43,891 nucleotides of DNA. Source: DASZZZ01 sp036260375 (GTDB lineage: Bacteria; Actinomycetota; CADDZG01; WHSQ01). The translations under genes were made by a program, and so were the position numbers. The stretch's first letter is position 1. The number at the start of each line of letters is the position of its first letter. Below are positions 8,030 to 16,497 of the stretch, piece after piece. The DNA is taken from NCBI GenBank assembly GCA_036260375.1, contig DASZZZ010000081.1, positions 1 to 43,891 of the forward strand. The letters are read 5' to 3'. The notes under the pieces were generated by a model. That model ran no database searches. It was given only the letters and a program-made list of their open reading frames with translations, and was not told where the DNA came from.

Positions 8030-9085
8030 ATGAGGCGGATGAGGACGACGGCAGCTCTCGCGGTGGTCGCCGTGAGCGCGTACGGCGCGGCGATCATGCC
8101 CGCGGCCGCGTCGACGATCACGTGTTTCGGTGAGGCGCCGACGATCGTCGGGACGAGCGAAAGCGAGACGCTGCGCGGCACGAGCGGTCCCGACGTCGTC
8201 GTCGGCAGGGGTGGTTGGGATCAGATCTACGGCCTCGGTGGAGCCGACTTGATGTGCGGTGGCGCAGGCGTCGATTACATGGACGGAGGTCCGGACGCCG
8301 ACAGGCTGTCGGGGGGAGTCGAGGGCGACAATCTCCTCGGCGGTGATGGCGACGATGCCCTGGACGGCGACGGCGGCGGCGACTACCTCTACGGCGGAAC
8401 CGGCGACGACATGCTCGAGGGCGGCGTCGACACGTCGCACGATTCTCTCGAGGGTGAGGCCGGCGACGACTGGCTGTCCGACGCTGGACGTTCGCGCTAC
8501 GACTGGCTGGCGGGCGGCAAGGGCAACGACCGCATGGACGCAGGCCCGGGCGGCTACGACCGCGTCGTCGGCGACGAGGGAGACGACGCCCTCGATGGAG
8601 GTCCCGGCCCCCACGACGTCGTCGACTACAGCCTGTGCCGCGGCTGCGGCGCCGTCGACGTCGACCTCGAGTCGGGAGTCACGGTCGGCGGGACGCCCGA
8701 CAGCACGATCGGGACGGACACGCTGGCCGGCTTCGAGGACGTGCGCGGGTCGAAGTTCGCCGACGTCCTGAACGGCGACGACAACGCGAACGAGATCTCG
8801 GACTATTGCTGCCACTTCGGCGGCGGCGACGAGATCCACACCGGCGGCGGGGACGACGTCGTCCGTGGGTACGCCGGCCCCGACTTGATCGACGGAGGCC
8901 CCGGCGCCGACTCCCTGTTCGGCGGCACCGACGACGACCACGTCGTCGGCGGCGCGGGCGCCGACGACCTCCGCGGCGAGGACGGCGACGACGCCCTCGA
9001 CGGCGGCGCCGACGCGGACTCCGCCGACGGCGGCGCGGGCGTCGACGTCTGCACGAACGCGGAGGTGAGCCACGACTGCGAGTAG
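8030..9085 (+). CDS. Secreted RTX calcium-binding repeat protein, paralogue 2
   Basis: It starts at ATG 8030 after GGGAGGCAGCG; the 23 bases spanning ribosome site and start (8011-8033) are identical to those of paralogue 1 (6659-6681). Signal peptide TTAALAVVAVSAYGAAIMP. The mature protein has the same plan as paralogue 1: TCFGE, DLMCGGAG, RTX nonapeptides, a central CRGCGAVDVDLESGV module, a CC pair (DYCCHFGGG) and terminal VCTNAEVSHDCE. It is 351 residues against 352 for paralogue 1. No catalytic domain is visible. Expected to be exported and to fold on calcium binding; the biological role is unknown. Confidence 0.88.
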   Translation: MRRMRTTAALAVVAVSAYGAAIMPAAASTITCFGEAPTIVGTSESETLRGTSGPDVVVGRGGWDQIYGLGGADLMCGGAGVDYMDGGPDADRLSGGVEGDNLLGGDGDDALDGDGGGDYLYGGTGDDMLEGGVDTSHDSLEGEAGDDWLSDAGRSRYDWLAGGKGNDRMDAGPGGYDRVVGDEGDDALDGGPGPHDVVDYSLCRGCGAVDVDLESGVTVGGTPDSTIGTDTLAGFEDVRGSKFADVLNGDDNANEISDYCCHFGGGDEIHTGGGDDVVRGYAGPDLIDGGPGADSLFGGTDDDHVVGGAGADDLRGEDGDDALDGGADADSADGGAGVDVCTNAEVSHDCE

Positions 9086-9128
9086 CGGCGCAGTGCAGTG
9101 TCGTGTCCGCGGCGTGCGGACGTGGTGG

Positions 9129-9147
9129 CGGGGGCCTCGGGCCCCCG
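9129..9147 (+). terminator. Hairpin after RTX paralogue 2
   Basis: A 7-bp stem (CGGGGGC/GCCCCCG) with a 5-nt loop lies 44 bases past the stop codon. It is a probable intrinsic terminator without a T-run. Confidence 0.5.
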
Positions 9148-9323
9148 TCGCCGCGCCCGGCGTCGACGCGCCGCCCGCCGTGCACGTCGCGCCGCGCCGC
9201 AAGTCCGTGTGTCGTGTCGCCCGGCCGACACCTGTGTTGTCACCGCGCTCACTGACCTGCGAGGGCGCCGCCCGCATGCTCGGACGAGACCGCGAGAGAC
9301 GCGGCGCGAATGCGAGGTGGACG

Positions 9324-10400
9324 ATGAGACGGACGACGACGACGGCGCTCGTGAGCGTCGCGGCGCTGGTTGCGTACGGCGCGATGCTCGTGCCCGCGCA
9401 TTCGGCGACGACGGAGTGCCTCGGGGAGCCGGCGACGATGGTCGGCACGGCCGCGAGCGAGACGCTGGTCGGGACCGGCGAACGAGACGTCATCGCCGGC
9501 AAGGGCGGCAATGACACGATCCTCGGCGACGACGCCGCCGACCTCCTGTGCGGCGGAGCGGGCCACGACGTGATCGGCGGCGGCGCCGGCGACGACGAGC
9601 TGGCCGGCCAGCGCGGCCACGACACCCTGGACGGCAACCACGACTACGACGAGCTTCGCGGCCACTCGGGCGACGACGTCCTCCAGGGTGGGGCCGAGGA
9701 TGCGACCGGCGACGTCCTCTACGGTGACGACGGCGACGACGTCCTCGAGGACGACGGCGCCTGGGGCAGCTCCGACCAGCTCTTCGGCGGCGCCGGCCAC
9801 GACCGGCTACGAGCCGGCGATGGCTACGACACTCTCGTCGGGGCCGAAGGCGACGACGCTCTCGACGGCGGTCCCGGCCGCGATCGCGCTGACTACGACG
9901 CGGACTGCGACCACTGCGGCCCGGTCGACGTCAACCTCCAGACCGGCGTCGCGTCGGGCACCGACGACAGGATCGGCACCGACACGCTCGCAAGCGTCGA
10001 GACGGTGATCGGGACGGTCTTCTCGGACGTGATCGTGGGCGACGGCGAGGCCAATTACTTCGTGCAGCCGTCCGACGATCTCGGTGACGACACGCTCGTG
10101 GGCGGCGGGGGCGACGACTCGATCACGACCGCGCACGGCAACGACCACGTCGACGCGGGCGACGGCAACGACTTCGTGTCGGCGTCGTTCGGCAACGACA
10201 CGATCTCCGGAGGCCCCGGCGCCGACCTTCTCTATGGGAGCTTCGACGAGGACACGGTCTCGGGCGACGCGGGCAACGACGAGATCTACGGCATGCGGCG
10301 CAACGACGTCCTCGACGGCGGCGCGGGGGCCGACGCGGTCGACGGCGGGGCGGGGACCGACGCGTGCGCGAACGCCGAGGTGTCGTATCGCTGCGAGTAG
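9324..10400 (+). CDS. Secreted RTX calcium-binding repeat protein, paralogue 3
   Basis: The ATG at 9324 follows CGAGGTGG and opens a signal peptide (TTALVSVAALVAYGAMLVP). The mature chain of RTX nonapeptides matches paralogues 1 and 2, with TECLGE at the start, DLLCGGAGHD, a central CDHCGPVDVNLQTGV module and terminal ACANAEVSYRCE. It differs by lacking the vicinal CC motif (the equivalent region reads YFVQPSDDLGDD) and by unrelated upstream DNA, so it is the most diverged of the three. It ends before a strong hairpin. Probable extracellular calcium-binding structural protein; no enzymatic domain is seen. Confidence 0.88.
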   Translation: MRRTTTTALVSVAALVAYGAMLVPAHSATTECLGEPATMVGTAASETLVGTGERDVIAGKGGNDTILGDDAADLLCGGAGHDVIGGGAGDDELAGQRGHDTLDGNHDYDELRGHSGDDVLQGGAEDATGDVLYGDDGDDVLEDDGAWGSSDQLFGGAGHDRLRAGDGYDTLVGAEGDDALDGGPGRDRADYDADCDHCGPVDVNLQTGVASGTDDRIGTDTLASVETVIGTVFSDVIVGDGEANYFVQPSDDLGDDTLVGGGGDDSITTAHGNDHVDAGDGNDFVSASFGNDTISGGPGADLLYGSFDEDTVSGDAGNDEIYGMRRNDVLDGGAGADAVDGGAGTDACANAEVSYRCE

Positions 10401-10429
10401 ACGTGACGGAGCCGCGCCTGGCGGGCGGA

Positions 10430-10461
10430 GCGCGACGGGGGTCAAGCGGCCCCCGTCGCGC
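10430..10461 (+). terminator. Terminator hairpin closing the RTX cluster
   Basis: A perfect 12-bp stem (GCGCGACGGGGG and its complement) with an 8-nt loop lies 29 bases after the stop codon of RTX paralogue 3. Confidence 0.65.
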
Positions 10462-10658
10462 GCGCCGGCGTAGCCGACGACGACGCGGGGCGGCTTCGGG
10501 CGCGGACGCCGCGGCCCGCCCCGAGCCCGGGGCGGTGACGCGCGGGAGCTAAGCTGCGCGCGCGAGGGCGGGCCGCGCGCGCGGCCCGGCGGACGGCGGC
10601 GAGGTGAGACACGGCGGCTCGGGGACGCAGGCCCACCGCGAGGGCGACGACGGGGACG

Positions 10659-12476
10659 GTGACGTTGCTGTTCACCGACCTCGTCGGCTCCACTCGCATC
10701 CTCGACGAGCTCGGCGACGACGCCGCCGACCGCCACCGGCGCAGGCACTTCCGCGTGCTGCGCGACACGCTCGTCGCGTTCGGCGGCCGCGAGGTCAAGT
10801 CGCTCGGCGACGGCGTCATGGCGGTGTTCCACAGCGCGTCCGACGCGCTGGCGTGCGCGGTCGCGATGCAGCAGACCGTCGCGCGCGGCAACGTCGCGGG
10901 CGACCGGCCCGCGGCCGGCGTGCGCATCGGCCTGCACGCGGGCGAGTCGCTGCACGAGGACGACGACTACTTCGGCACTCCGGTGGTCGTGGCCAAGCGG
11001 CTGTGCGACGCCGCGTCGGCGGGTCAGATCGTCGTGTCGGAGGTCGTGCGCGACCTCGTCGGGACGCGCGGCGGCCACGCGTTCCGTTCCCTCGGCGAGC
11101 TCGAGCTCAAGGGCATCCGCGCGCCGTTGCGCGCGAGCGAGGTCGACTGGAGCGACGCACCGGCGCAGCGCGCCACCGACGCGCCGCGGCGGCGGACGCG
11201 CGTCGTGGTCGTCGCCGCGGCGGCCGTCGTGACCGCGGCCGCGCTGGGCGTCGCGGCCGTGTGGGGAGATCGCGACGACGCGCCCGCTCCGCGCGCTCCG
11301 CGTGCGCCGCGCGACTCGGCCGCGCTCCTCGCCGATCTGCGCTGGACGCGCGTGGCGCACGACGAGTCCGTCTTCGGAGGCGTCGGGGACCAGGAGATCC
11401 ATCGCGTTACCGCGTTCGGCGAGCGTCTCGTAGGCGTCGGGCGCGACGGCGCCGGCCGCGACCTCGACGCCGCCGTGTGGAGCGCGGCAGGCCCCCACGA
11501 ATGGGAGCGCGTCGCGCACGACGAGCGCCTGTTCGGCGGCGACGCCGAACAGCTGATGTGGGGCGTTGCCACGGACGGCGACGTCCTCGTCGCGGTCGGG
11601 CGCGACGACGCCCGCGGCGACAAGGACGCGGCCGTGTGGACGTCGCGAGACGGCTTCGAATGGACGCGCGTGCGCGACGCGCGCGGTGCGCTCGGGGGCC
11701 CGGGCGATCAGGTCATGAACCGCGTCGCGGCGTGGAGCGGCGGCTTCGTCGCAGTCGGCTTCGAGTCGCGCGGACGCAACCGCGACGGCGCGGCGTGGGT
11801 GTCGCGCACCGGCGCGCGCTGGACGCGCGTGGCCGGCGAACGCGTCCTCGGAGGGCCCGGCGACCAGGTCCTTCGCAGCGTCGCGGCGGCCCCCGACGGG
11901 GTGGTCGCGGTCGGGTCGGAGGCGCGCGGCGAGGTCCGAGGCGACGACGACGCGGCCGTGTGGACGTCGCGCGACGGCGCGCGCTGGGAGCGTGTCGAAG
12001 ACCCGACCGGCGGGCTGACGTTCGGTGGCCCCGAGGACCAGGTCGCCGCGACCGTCACGGCAGGAGGGCCGGGGTGGGTCGCCGCGGGCTTCGACACGTC
12101 GGCCGGCAGCTACGACGTCGCGGTGTGGACGTCGGCCGACGGCGCGTCGTGGGAGCGCGTCCCGCGCAACGACCTCGTCTTCGGCGGCCCGAGCCACCAG
12201 TTCATCTGGGGCATCAGCTCGTCGTCGCCGACGGGCTGGCTCGTGGCGGTCGGGCGCGACGACGTCGGAGGGGGGCCGGACGCGGCCGTGTGGACGTCGA
12301 TCGACGGGCTGACGTGGAGGCGCATGCTGCCCGACGAGGGCATGCTCGGCGGCGACCTCGCGCAGACGATGAAATGGGTCACGGTGACGCCCGACCACCT
12401 CGTCGCGGCGGGCTCCGACCGCTCGCAGGGCGACGCCGACGCGGCCGTGTGGGTCGCGCCGCTGTCGGCCCCCTAG
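10659..12476 (+). CDS. Class III adenylate/guanylate cyclase with membrane helix and seven-bladed beta-propeller-like domain
   Basis: The N-terminal 160 residues are a class III nucleotide cyclase domain: TLLFTDLVGSTR with the first metal-binding Asp, REVKSLGDGVMAVF with the second, and GVRIGLHAGE. One hydrophobic helix follows (about 181-203, VVVVAAAAVVTAAALGVAAV). The remaining 380 residues contain seven repeats of about 52 residues with the pattern [FL]GGxxxQ, VAVGxD and AAVWTSxDGxxWxRV. Seven such units fit a seven-bladed propeller, probably outside the membrane. GTG 10659 is the only standard start after an in-frame stop at 10605. The arrangement suggests an external ligand or surface sensor controlling cyclic nucleotide synthesis; a Crp-type regulator is encoded two genes downstream. 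Substrate (ATP or GTP) cannot be told by eye. Confidence 0.88.
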   Translation: MTLLFTDLVGSTRILDELGDDAADRHRRRHFRVLRDTLVAFGGREVKSLGDGVMAVFHSASDALACAVAMQQTVARGNVAGDRPAAGVRIGLHAGESLHEDDDYFGTPVVVAKRLCDAASAGQIVVSEVVRDLVGTRGGHAFRSLGELELKGIRAPLRASEVDWSDAPAQRATDAPRRRTRVVVVAAAAVVTAAALGVAAVWGDRDDAPAPRAPRAPRDSAALLADLRWTRVAHDESVFGGVGDQEIHRVTAFGERLVGVGRDGAGRDLDAAVWSAAGPHEWERVAHDERLFGGDAEQLMWGVATDGDVLVAVGRDDARGDKDAAVWTSRDGFEWTRVRDARGALGGPGDQVMNRVAAWSGGFVAVGFESRGRNRDGAAWVSRTGARWTRVAGERVLGGPGDQVLRSVAAAPDGVVAVGSEARGEVRGDDDAAVWTSRDGARWERVEDPTGGLTFGGPEDQVAATVTAGGPGWVAAGFDTSAGSYDVAVWTSADGASWERVPRNDLVFGGPSHQFIWGISSSSPTGWLVAVGRDDVGGGPDAAVWTSIDGLTWRRMLPDEGMLGGDLAQTMKWVTVTPDHLVAAGSDRSQGDADAAVWVAPLSAP

Positions 12477-12483
12477 CGCGCGG

Positions 12484-13869
12484 TCACGGGCACGCGCGCG
12501 GCCCCGTCGTCCCGGCGCACGTCCGGACGCGTGCCAGCACGTCCGCGAGCCGCGCGGCGCGGGAGTCGTCCCGGCCCCCCGCGAGGAGGCTGCGGACCTG
12601 CCACCGGTCGGCGACGAGGTCGTAGAGCTCGCGGAACACGACGCCCCCGTCGCCCTCGTACTCGACGTACTGCAGGTCGCGCGACTGCAGCGCGCTCCAC
12701 GCGGGGACGTCGTAGCCCGGGTCGGCCATGTACTCGAGCAGCAGCAGACGCCGGGCGCCGTCCGCCAGCAGCGAGCGGCCGTCGACGACGTGGCGCGGCT
12801 CGATCCCCGCGGCGTCGAGCACGGTGGGCGCGACGTCGACGTTGGCCGCGAGACGGCTGTCGGTCGCGCCGGACGCCACGCGCCCCGGCCAGCGTACGAG
12901 CAGCGGCACGCGCGTCGAGGGCAGGTACGGAAGGCGCTTGTCCGTCAACCCGTGCTCGCCCCAGAAGAACCCGTTGTCCGACGTGAAGATCGCGAGCGTG
13001 TCGCGCGTCTCGTCGTGCCGGTCGAGCGCGTCGAACACGTCGCCGACGAGGTCGTCGACCGACATCAGCGTGCGCAGCTGGTCGCGCCGGAGCGCGCGCG
13101 CCCGAGGCGCGTCGACGCGCTGCGCGCGCACGTAGGGAGGCTTGTCGCTGCGGTCCCGCTCGGACGTCGCGGGCGTCGCGCGCTGCGGCGGGACGGGTGC
13201 ATCCCGATAGGGCGGCGACGGCTCGAAGGCGCGGTGCGCGGCGTGGACGGCGACGTACGCGAACCACGGCCGTTCGTCGTCAGACTCGGCGCGCGTGATG
13301 AAGTCGACCGTGGTGCGCGCGATGAACTCGGTCGACGATCCGGGCACGCGCCGCATGCGGCCCTGTACGTTGAACTCGGCGCCGTGGTAGCCGTGGTCGA
13401 GCGTCGCCCAGCGGTCGAAGCCCGGCGGCGACAGAGTCACGTCCCACGCGTTGAAGAACTTGCCGAACATGCCGGTGAGGTAGCCGCCGTCGCGCAGCAG
13501 GCTCTGCATCGTCGTGTCGTGATCGAGGGGCCCGACGTCGGTGTTGTCGACGACGCCGTGGTTGTGCGCGTACTGCCCGGTGAATATCGACGCACGCGAC
13601 GGGCAGCACAGCGGAGTCGTCGCGAACGCGCGCGTGAACGTCGTCCCGTCGCGCCCGAAGCGCCGTCGCACCTCCGGCATGACCGAGAGCGTCTGGTCGG
13701 CGCGCTGGTCGTCGGTGACGACGATGAGCACGTTGGGCCGCGGCGCCGCAGCGTCGGCACGCGCGTCGTTTCGACCGTCCGGCGCCGGGGCGCCCCGGCC
13801 CCACCCGAGCGCGACCGCCGCGACCGCGACCGCGATCGCGCCCGCGGCCAGCAGCGCGCGGCGCGTCAC
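12484..13869 (-). CDS. Secreted sulfatase (formylglycine type)
   Basis: Hydrolyses a sulfate ester, or related phosphoryl ester, outside the cytoplasm. Residues 5-25 form a signal or anchor helix. Then come NVLIVVTDDQRADQ with the paired metal-binding Asp residues, the formylglycine motif CCPSRASIFTGQ (first Cys modified), GKFFNAW, HAAHRAF, and IFTSDNGFFWGEHG with the second Asp-Asn metal site and catalytic His. The 461-residue length suits the family. Start is GTG at 13869. The gene ends 7 bases from the stop of the convergent cyclase gene. The natural substrate is unknown, and no formylglycine-generating enzyme gene is in the window. Confidence 0.9.
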   Translation of the reverse strand: MTRRALLAAGAIAVAVAAVALGWGRGAPAPDGRNDARADAAAPRPNVLIVVTDDQRADQTLSVMPEVRRRFGRDGTTFTRAFATTPLCCPSRASIFTGQYAHNHGVVDNTDVGPLDHDTTMQSLLRDGGYLTGMFGKFFNAWDVTLSPPGFDRWATLDHGYHGAEFNVQGRMRRVPGSSTEFIARTTVDFITRAESDDERPWFAYVAVHAAHRAFEPSPPYRDAPVPPQRATPATSERDRSDKPPYVRAQRVDAPRARALRRDQLRTLMSVDDLVGDVFDALDRHDETRDTLAIFTSDNGFFWGEHGLTDKRLPYLPSTRVPLLVRWPGRVASGATDSRLAANVDVAPTVLDAAGIEPRHVVDGRSLLADGARRLLLLEYMADPGYDVPAWSALQSRDLQYVEYEGDGGVVFRELYDLVADRWQVRSLLAGGRDDSRAARLADVLARVRTCAGTTGPRACP

Positions 13870-13989
13870 GGACGGGTCCAGCGGGTCGGCGAGGTCACGC
13901 AGGCGATGCTAGTCCTCGGGCCGCGCCGGGTCTGTTCCGCGGGCGACACCCCGAGCGCGCCTAAGCTTGGTCGCCGGACGGAGGTGGTG

Positions 13990-14682
13990 ATGAACGCAGA
14001 CCAGGGAATCGACGTGCTCGCCGCGACGCAGCTGTTCGGCCGTCTCGACCGCGCCCAGCTGCGCCACGTGTGGGACCGAGTCGTCGTGCGAACGTACCGC
14101 AAGGGCGACGTCATGTTCCACCAGGGCGACCCCGGCGAGTCGCTCTACGTCGTCGCGCGCGGCCTCGTCAACGTCTACGTCGGCTCGGAGGCCGGCGACG
14201 AGATGGTGCTCGCGAGCCTGCGGCCCCCCGAGATGCTCGGCGAGCTCGCGGTCATCGACGGGGGCCCGCGCTCGGCCTCGGCGCGCGCGATCGAGCCCAC
14301 GACGGTCCTCGCTCTGACGCGCACGCGCTTCATGGAGCTCGTGCGCGGCAACCCGGCGATCGCCGACGCGCTGCACGAGTCGCTCGGCGCACTGCTGCGT
14401 CGCGTGCTGCAGCACGCGTCGGACCTCGTGTTCCTCGATCTCGCGGGGCGCGTCGCGAAGCTGCTCGTGACGCTCGCCGACGAGCGCGGGGAGACCGCCG
14501 ACGACGGCATCGTCCTCGACCTCCATCTCAGCCAGACGCACCTCGCGGGGATGGTCGGCGGGTCGCGCCCGAGCGTCAACCAGATCCTGCGCGCCTTCCA
14601 GGAGCGCGGCTACCTCGAGATGAGGGGCCGCACGATCGTCGTCAAGCGCCCCGACGCGCTGCGCCGCCGCGCCGGGGCGTGA
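13990..14682 (+). CDS. Crp/Fnr-family transcriptional regulator
   Basis: A 230-residue regulator with an N-terminal cyclic-nucleotide-binding fold (GDVMFHQGDPGESLYVVARG; phosphate-cassette-like GELAVIDGGPRSASARA), a long dimerisation helix (about 120-150), and a C-terminal winged helix with LSQTHLAGMVGGSRPSVNQI as recognition helix. Start is ATG 13990, with GGAGGTG six bases before. The frame is open far upstream over the sulfatase gene, but that extension is antisense noise. The RxSA-type cassette is compatible with cAMP binding, which would connect it to the nearby cyclase; this is inference. A strong hairpin follows. Confidence 0.93.
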   Translation: MNADQGIDVLAATQLFGRLDRAQLRHVWDRVVVRTYRKGDVMFHQGDPGESLYVVARGLVNVYVGSEAGDEMVLASLRPPEMLGELAVIDGGPRSASARAIEPTTVLALTRTRFMELVRGNPAIADALHESLGALLRRVLQHASDLVFLDLAGRVAKLLVTLADERGETADDGIVLDLHLSQTHLAGMVGGSRPSVNQILRAFQERGYLEMRGRTIVVKRPDALRRRAGA

Positions 14683-14688
14683 GCGCGT

Positions 14689-14718
14689 CGAAGGCCCCCG
14701 GCGGACCGGGGGCCTTCG
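14689..14718. terminator. Bidirectional terminator between crp-like gene and groL
   Basis: A perfect 13-bp stem (CGAAGGCCCCCGG and its complement) around a CGGA loop lies in the gap between these convergent genes, 7 bases after the regulator's stop codon and 25 bases from that of groL. Confidence 0.8.
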
Positions 14719-14742
14719 CGAGAAGCGGTGTGACTGGGCGGA

Positions 14743-16362
14743 CTAGAAGTCCATGTCGCCGCCGCCGGGCATGGCGGGCGCCTTCTCCTTCTCCGGCTTG
14801 TCGGCGACGATCGCCTCGGTCGTCAGGAACAGGCCCGCGATCGACGCGGCGTTCTGCAGCGCCGAGCGGGTGACCTTCGCGGCGTCGATGACGCCGGCGC
14901 GGAACAGGTCGCCGTACTCGCCCGTCGCCGCGTTGAGGCCCTCGCCCGGGCCGAGCCCGCGGACCTTCTCGACGACGACGCCGCCCTCGAGGCCGGCGTT
15001 GTGCGCGATGACCTTGATCGGCTCCTCGAGCGCGCGGCGCACGATCCAGCTGCCCGTGGCCTCGTCGCCGGTGAGCTCGAGCTTCTCGAGCGCCTCCTGC
15101 GCGGCCAGCAGCGTCACGCCGCCGCCCGGCACGATGCCCTCCTCTACGGCCGCCTTCGTCGTCTGCACCGCGTCCTCGATGCGGTGCTTCTTCTCCTTCA
15201 GCTCGACCTCGGTCGCGGCCCCGACCTTGATGACGCCGACGCCGCCGGCGAGCTTCGCGAGCCGCTCCTGGAGCTTCTCGCGGTCGTAGTCGGAGTCGGT
15301 GCGGTCGATCTCGGCCTTGATCTGGTTGACCCGGCCGGTGATGTCGTCCGGGTTGCCGGCGCCCTCGACGATCGTGGTGTCGTCCTTGGTCACGACAACC
15401 TTGCGGGCGCGGCCCAGCATGTCGAGCGTGACCGACTCGAGCTTGAGGCCGATCTCCTCGGACACGACCTGTCCGCCCGCGAGGACCGCGATGTCGCCGA
15501 GCATCGCCTTGCGGCGGTCGCCGAAGCCGGGGGCCTTGACGGCCGCGGCCTTGAACGTGCCCCGAATCTTGTTGACGACGAGCGTCGCGAGCGCCTCGCC
15601 CTCGACGTCCTCGGCGACGATGAGCAGCGACTTGCCGGCCTGCATGACCTTCTCGAGGATCGGCAGGAGGTCCTTGACCGCCGAGATCTTCTGGTTGGCG
15701 ATCAGGATGTAGGGGTCGTCGAGCACGGCCTCCATGCGCTCGGCGTCGGTGACGAAGTACGGGCTGATGTAGCCCTTGTCGAAGCGCATGCCCTCGACGA
15801 GCTCGAGCTCGAGGCCGAAGGTGTTGGACTCCTCGACGGTGATGACGCCGTCCTTGCCGACCTTGTCCATCGCCTCGGCGATCGTCTCGCCGATCTCGGG
15901 GTCGTTGTTGGCCGAGATCGCGGCGACCTGGGCGATCTGCTCGCGGCCCTCGACGTCGCGGGAGCTGCCCTTGATCGACTCGACCGCGCCCTGGACCGCC
16001 TTCTCGATGCCCCGCTTGAGGGCGACGGGGTTGGCCCCGGCGGCGACGTTGCGGAGGCCCTCACGGACCATCGCCTGCGCCAGGACGGTCGCGGTCGTCG
16101 TGCCGTCGCCGGCGACGTCGTCGGTCTTCTTGGCGACCTCCTTGACGAGCTCGGCGCCGATCTTCTCGTAGGGGTCCTCGAGCTCGATCTCCTTGGCGAT
16201 CGAGACGCCGTCGTTCGTGATCGTGGGCGCGCCCCACTTCTTCTCGAGGACGACGTTGCGCCCCTTCGGTCCAAGGGTGACCTTCACCGCGTCCGCGAGC
16301 TGGTTCATGCCCCGCTCGAGGCTGCGACGGGCCTCCTCCTGGAAGCTGATGATCTTCGGCAT
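14743..16362 (-). CDS. groL: Chaperonin GroEL (Hsp60)
   Basis: ATP-driven folding chamber subunit. The 539 residues match the family from end to end: KVTLGPKGRNVVLEKKWG, the nucleotide-binding DDVAGDGTTTATVLAQAM, IVPGGGVTLLAAQEAL and the C-terminal glycine/methionine tail PGGGDMDF. The start at 16362 has a strong AAGGAGGTAGGG ribosome site. No groES is next to it, so the co-chaperonin must be encoded elsewhere, as often seen for extra actinobacterial groEL copies. A CIRCE element lies just upstream and implies heat-shock repression by HrcA. Confidence 0.98.
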   Translation of the reverse strand: MPKIISFQEEARRSLERGMNQLADAVKVTLGPKGRNVVLEKKWGAPTITNDGVSIAKEIELEDPYEKIGAELVKEVAKKTDDVAGDGTTTATVLAQAMVREGLRNVAAGANPVALKRGIEKAVQGAVESIKGSSRDVEGREQIAQVAAISANNDPEIGETIAEAMDKVGKDGVITVEESNTFGLELELVEGMRFDKGYISPYFVTDAERMEAVLDDPYILIANQKISAVKDLLPILEKVMQAGKSLLIVAEDVEGEALATLVVNKIRGTFKAAAVKAPGFGDRRKAMLGDIAVLAGGQVVSEEIGLKLESVTLDMLGRARKVVVTKDDTTIVEGAGNPDDITGRVNQIKAEIDRTDSDYDREKLQERLAKLAGGVGVIKVGAATEVELKEKKHRIEDAVQTTKAAVEEGIVPGGGVTLLAAQEALEKLELTGDEATGSWIVRRALEEPIKVIAHNAGLEGGVVVEKVRGLGPGEGLNAATGEYGDLFRAGVIDAAKVTRSALQNAASIAGLFLTTEAIVADKPEKEKAPAMPGGGDMDF

Positions 16363-16397
16363 TCCCTACCTCCTTGCGACGGAACGATCCTGCCGCG

Positions 16398-16424
16398 TTA
16401 GCACTCAAGTCTTCTGAGTGCCAA
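16398..16424. promoter_or_regulatory. CIRCE operator (HrcA site) of groL
   Basis: TTAGCACTC, nine bases, then GAGTGCCAA: a near-perfect CIRCE inverted repeat (consensus TTAGCACTC-N9-GAGTGCTAA, one mismatch). It lies 36 bases upstream of the groL start. HrcA is the known repressor of this element; no hrcA gene lies in the window. Confidence 0.95.
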
Positions 16425-16497
16425 AGATAACGAACCCGGGCCACCCCGCGCAAGTCCGTGGCGCGCCGATCACGTCCCGAGCCGGCGTTCGCCCCGT

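Noticed and set aside
12790..13989. Upstream extension of the Crp-like frame
   Set aside because: Runs antisense through the sulfatase gene; the real start at 13990 has a strong ribosome site.
15001..16401. 466-residue plus-strand open frame opposite groL
   Set aside because: Antisense shadow of a highly conserved gene; leucine/aspartate/arginine-rich with no family features.
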